DNA of 64,000 nt from Glandiceps talaboti. Lineage: Eukaryota > Hemichordata > Enteropneusta > Spengelidae. Where the stretch lies: contig NC_135553.1 of NCBI RefSeq assembly GCF_964340395.1, forward strand, positions 23,808,449 to 23,872,448, in the 5' to 3' direction. The notes below the pieces were generated by a model. The model worked only from the letters and a program-made list of their open reading frames with translations, ran no database searches and was not told the origin of the DNA. How positions within the stretch are numbered: the first letter of the stretch is position 1; each line of letters begins with the position of its first letter. Made by a program: the position numbers and the translations under genes. Below are positions 61,368 through 64,000 of the stretch, in pieces.

Positions 61368-62790
61368 TAACACCGCTAAAGTAGATAATTTCACCGGTGA
61401 ATCAGATTTCGACAATTATCGTGTTCACCTTGATATTTGTGCAAAGTCAACCAGTGGGATTCAGAACAACGTTTTAACATGTTGTTGACTAAACTGAGAG
61501 GCTTTACAGTTTGCTGCTCACTGTGGAAAAGATTTAAACACGGTTATTTGACTTGCTAGGAAAGCGTTTTTCAGCTAGTGGTTTGACAGACAACTTCCGT
61601 CGGCAGGTAAAAACTACTGTGAGAAAGAAAGATCAATCACAGCTGCAAGATCTTACACAAGAGATACGAGAAACGAGTAATGATAAAAGCTTATCCAAGG
61701 GCTAGTGTTGAATGTTTGGAACTTTTGACATAGATACAACCCTCAGTCCAATGGCCAAGGGTATTAATAGGAATGACTAGTACTGGCGTCGCACAGCCAG
61801 CAAGGTCTAGATATTCCGATTCAAGTAATGGGAATCAAAAGAAACTTGTTTGCTGGAATTGTGGCCAAGAAGGGCACCGAGAGAGGCAGTACAATACATG
61901 TACAGGCCAGGTGAATCTGGAGTAAAAGGGGAGTCGTTAAACTCTATGGGTTGGGCCATGGGAGGGCCGGTAAAGACTGGTAAAAACCGGCCATCTAAAA
62001 TTCGTGGTAACACATTTCCTCTTTCTCTCTCTAATGAAAGCATTATGTGAATTCTGAGAACTATTCTTAATATGTTATGGCTGACTTCTCTCTTCCTTCT
62101 AAATGTAACTCTGAGGTAAAGGGTCAATGTCCCGCTGTCGCAAAGGGTCATTCAGGAATCCCCAGTATATCAATATGTTGTTAACTAATGTATCTGTTCA
62201 GGGAGTATCCCAAAAATGTCTCATCGATACAGGTTCAACACACAGTATCATATCTAAATATATGTTTGAACTTATACCAAAGAATGAGCGTCCCCAGTTA
62301 ATAGATTCTGGTACATCTTTAATCCAGGTGGACGGCTCGACGGTACCCTGTTTGGAGAAGCATATTAATGATGGTTAAGATAGGGGATAAGCAAGGTACT
62401 GTACCAATTTTAATAGCTGAATCTTTGAATGGTTCTGCAGGCATCTTGGGTATGAACCTTCTAAGGGATTTTGATTGTTGTTTAGATCATGGAAGTATGT
62501 GGGTTATAATTCCATGTTTAAATCTTCAAAGGCATACTAGTACTGTTACTCTCGGTAATAATGGAGTTAGAAACAATACGTGTGGACCCAAAACCTTTCT
62601 GTTGTCGGTTACAAGCAAACTGGGCACAATCTATTCCGGCAGGGCATGAAGCAATCATCATGTCTCTAGTTGGCGAGTTGCCCCGAGTTGGCGAATGCGG
62701 TTACAATACAACATGTATGTTGGTCGTCAGTCTTCAGATGAGGTGTTATCGGGTAATGTGTCAGACGACAAAATCCAATCTAATCTGAAA
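61368..62790 (+). pseudogene. decayed LTR-retrotransposon gag-protease segment, Ty3/gypsy-like
   Basis: Gag-like pieces in shifting frames: KVDNFTGESDFDNYRVHLDI (61380), LRGF with following Gly/Lys segments (61490), and SGLTDNFRRQVKTTVRKKDQ (61573). A zinc knuckle reads CWNCGQEGHRERQY (about 61853), where the last Cys of the CX2CX4HX4C motif is replaced by Tyr. An aspartic protease follows: LIDTGSTHSIIS (DTG at about 62227) and, after a frameshift near 62375, GILGMNLLRDFD, the flap-distal ILG motif. No RT, RNase H or integrase and no LTRs are visible. The element is truncated and inactive. Confidence 0.75.
62127..62649 (+). pseudogene. retropepsin-like aspartic protease of the LTR element
   Basis: Two overlapping frames, 62127-62378 and 62368-62649, together give a complete retropepsin layout. 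The catalytic DTG is in KCLIDTGSTHSIIS, followed by a flap region around VDGSTVPC and ILGMNLL near the C-terminal helix. The one-frame shift at about 62370 separates them. In the intact element it would cleave Gag-Pol. Here it is a fragment. Confidence 0.7.
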
Positions 62791-63263
62791 TAACAGCACC
62801 AGTAACACCAGTGCAGTTCAATGGAACATGTCTAATGGGTGACGTGCAGGGTCTCTTAGTCAAGTGGAAGTAAATTGCATGTTGGATATGTTGCCTCCTA
62901 AGGAAAATGTATAAGTCTAAAAATCCATCTTTTAAAAACCTGTAATGGTCTAAAAATGGATATTGATTTTCGGTCAAAATGGATCTAAAGTGGGGTCTGG
63001 GGTTTCTAGCACTGACCACAGACCCTACCAGAGCTGGTCACTCGTCCCGGTCACTCGTACCACCCCCGGTAGTATGTAACATCATGTCCCCCGTAGTTTC
63101 CGGGTTTAGCTTACGTTGATGTTGGTGGTGCACTTTCAAATCGAAGCGCGAGCTGAGCAGACTCCCAAGACGATCGATCGATTGCGATATAGTGGGTGGA
63201 TTTGATTGAGCGACCCGGTCAATTCCACCGGGGTCACGGGGCACATTAGATTTGCACAATCAT
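62791..63263. other. noncoding, nothing recognised
   Basis: No continuation of the pol gene is visible. TGGTCACTCGT and CGGTCACTCGTACC near 63034-63060 form a short direct repeat. No gene was seen. Confidence 0.45.
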
Positions 63264-63265
63264 CA

Positions 63266-63704
63266 TGGGTGCGTTTGATTATGCTTCCCTGGGGAGCCTC
63301 AGACAAGGGTAACTGACGTCACTTGTGTGAAAATCGAACGTATTTTATTGCATTTGGGGTACCCCTGGGAGACTATAATTAAATCCGTGATTCACGATAA
63401 ATAATTTGGTCCGTCTTTCCAAATCATTTTAGACAATTTGAAGTGAAAAATTATTTCATCACTAAATGTGGAAAGATATCCTCAAAATACGGTATAATTC
63501 TTACGGAATTGATAACAATAACCAATCACATGTCGTCCCCATCTTGGGTCAAGTCAGGTCAGGTCAATCCCCAAGCTGCCCCTGCTACATGAGGAGGGTC
63601 GACTTGGGGCGCCCTGACTGTGACGCCATGTAGTAATCGAACGCAACTTGGGGCAACTTTAGGTGCCTCGAGGCACCCTGGGTTGCATAATCGAACGCTC
63701 ATAG
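63266..63704. mobile_element. candidate 440-bp inverted-repeat element (MITE-like)
   Basis: GGGTGCGTTTGATTATGC followed by CCCTGGGGAGCCTC at the left is mirrored by GAGGCACCCTGGGTTGCATAATCGAACGCTC at the right, about 35 bp with several mismatches. A further ATCGAACG motif occurs inside (63333 and 63635). I could not establish a target duplication. Confidence 0.5.
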
Positions 63705-64000
63705 TATAGTATGATTGAAATTAATCTGACGTCATTTCTCGAAACGAGGTTGTAAACAAAACTCTCAATCATCATCATGATTACTTACATGTAAACATTT
63801 TTCTGAAGTGTCGCACATTTCCGATAAAGTAACTGGTTTTACATCGTCAAAATGATTGCAATGATAACAAATTACCAATCTGACCGAACACAATTTATTT
63901 ACATAATGTTTTCCTTCATTTCTAACTTGCCGTCAGCCATGGGCGCGCGATCCCCCTATGATTACGTTGTCCGCCATCTTGTAATCACGTCAATCATGGT
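63705..64000. other. noncoding, nothing recognised
   Basis: Unique-looking sequence to the window edge. GCGCGCGATCC near 63944 is CpG-rich, possibly the approach to a promoter outside the window. No ORF was seen. Confidence 0.4.

Overview
The window looks like gene-poor, repeat-rich nuclear DNA of a marine invertebrate. The evidence is eukaryotic retrotransposon remnants, GT-AG splice signals, long (TA)n tracts, many homopolymer C/G runs, abundant ACATGTA-type motifs, and several dispersed families (for example one carrying GACCACGCCCATAGCAAC). An amphioxus or other invertebrate deuterostome is my leading guess, not a demonstrated assignment. I found no convincing intact protein-coding gene, no tRNA or rRNA, and nothing prokaryotic.

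Layout: 1-12 kb is mostly unique noncoding sequence with diverged dispersed repeats, microsatellites and short minisatellites. 12.3-18.1 kb is a 27-bp minisatellite of about 190 units with outlying patches at 19.4-19.9 kb. 18.2-23.6 kb is a patchwork of dispersed repeats. 23.6-32.7 kb and 54.7-61.2 kb are two halves of one tandem array of a roughly 2.55-kb monomer, with deletion derivatives on the outer left and on the right. 59.2-60.8 kb is a 5'-truncated LINE inside a monomer. 61.4-62.8 kb is a decayed LTR-retrotransposon gag-protease segment. The last kilobase holds an inverted-repeat element.

The most interesting structure lies between the array halves. Positions 32725-54673 (21.9 kb) are bounded by inverted termini of about 76 bp (I count about 59 matches, ungapped) and by an 8-bp direct repeat AAGAAATA. 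The same target without the insert is present at 57126-57133, in a monomer carrying the same diagnostic deletion. I read this as a very large terminal-inverted-repeat element that jumped into the array. Both termini carry short GCTACC/GGTAGC motifs. On the right side the motif is expanded into an approximately 8-kb satellite (46282-54365) with a 1362-bp higher-order period, and that array was itself hit by a second LINE (44921-46281).

The left part of the insert holds a TATA-like promoter, a short intron, and a series of exon-like segments (33.3-40.2 kb, + strand). Several of these join in consistent reading phase. One is interrupted by a 1.08-kb inverted-repeat transposon, and another is frameshifted. 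I do not recognise the protein. It may be the element's own decayed gene or a captured host gene. Other insertions in the 22 kb are Harbinger-like and Penelope-like remnants and four pieces of the GACGAAGTC dispersed family.
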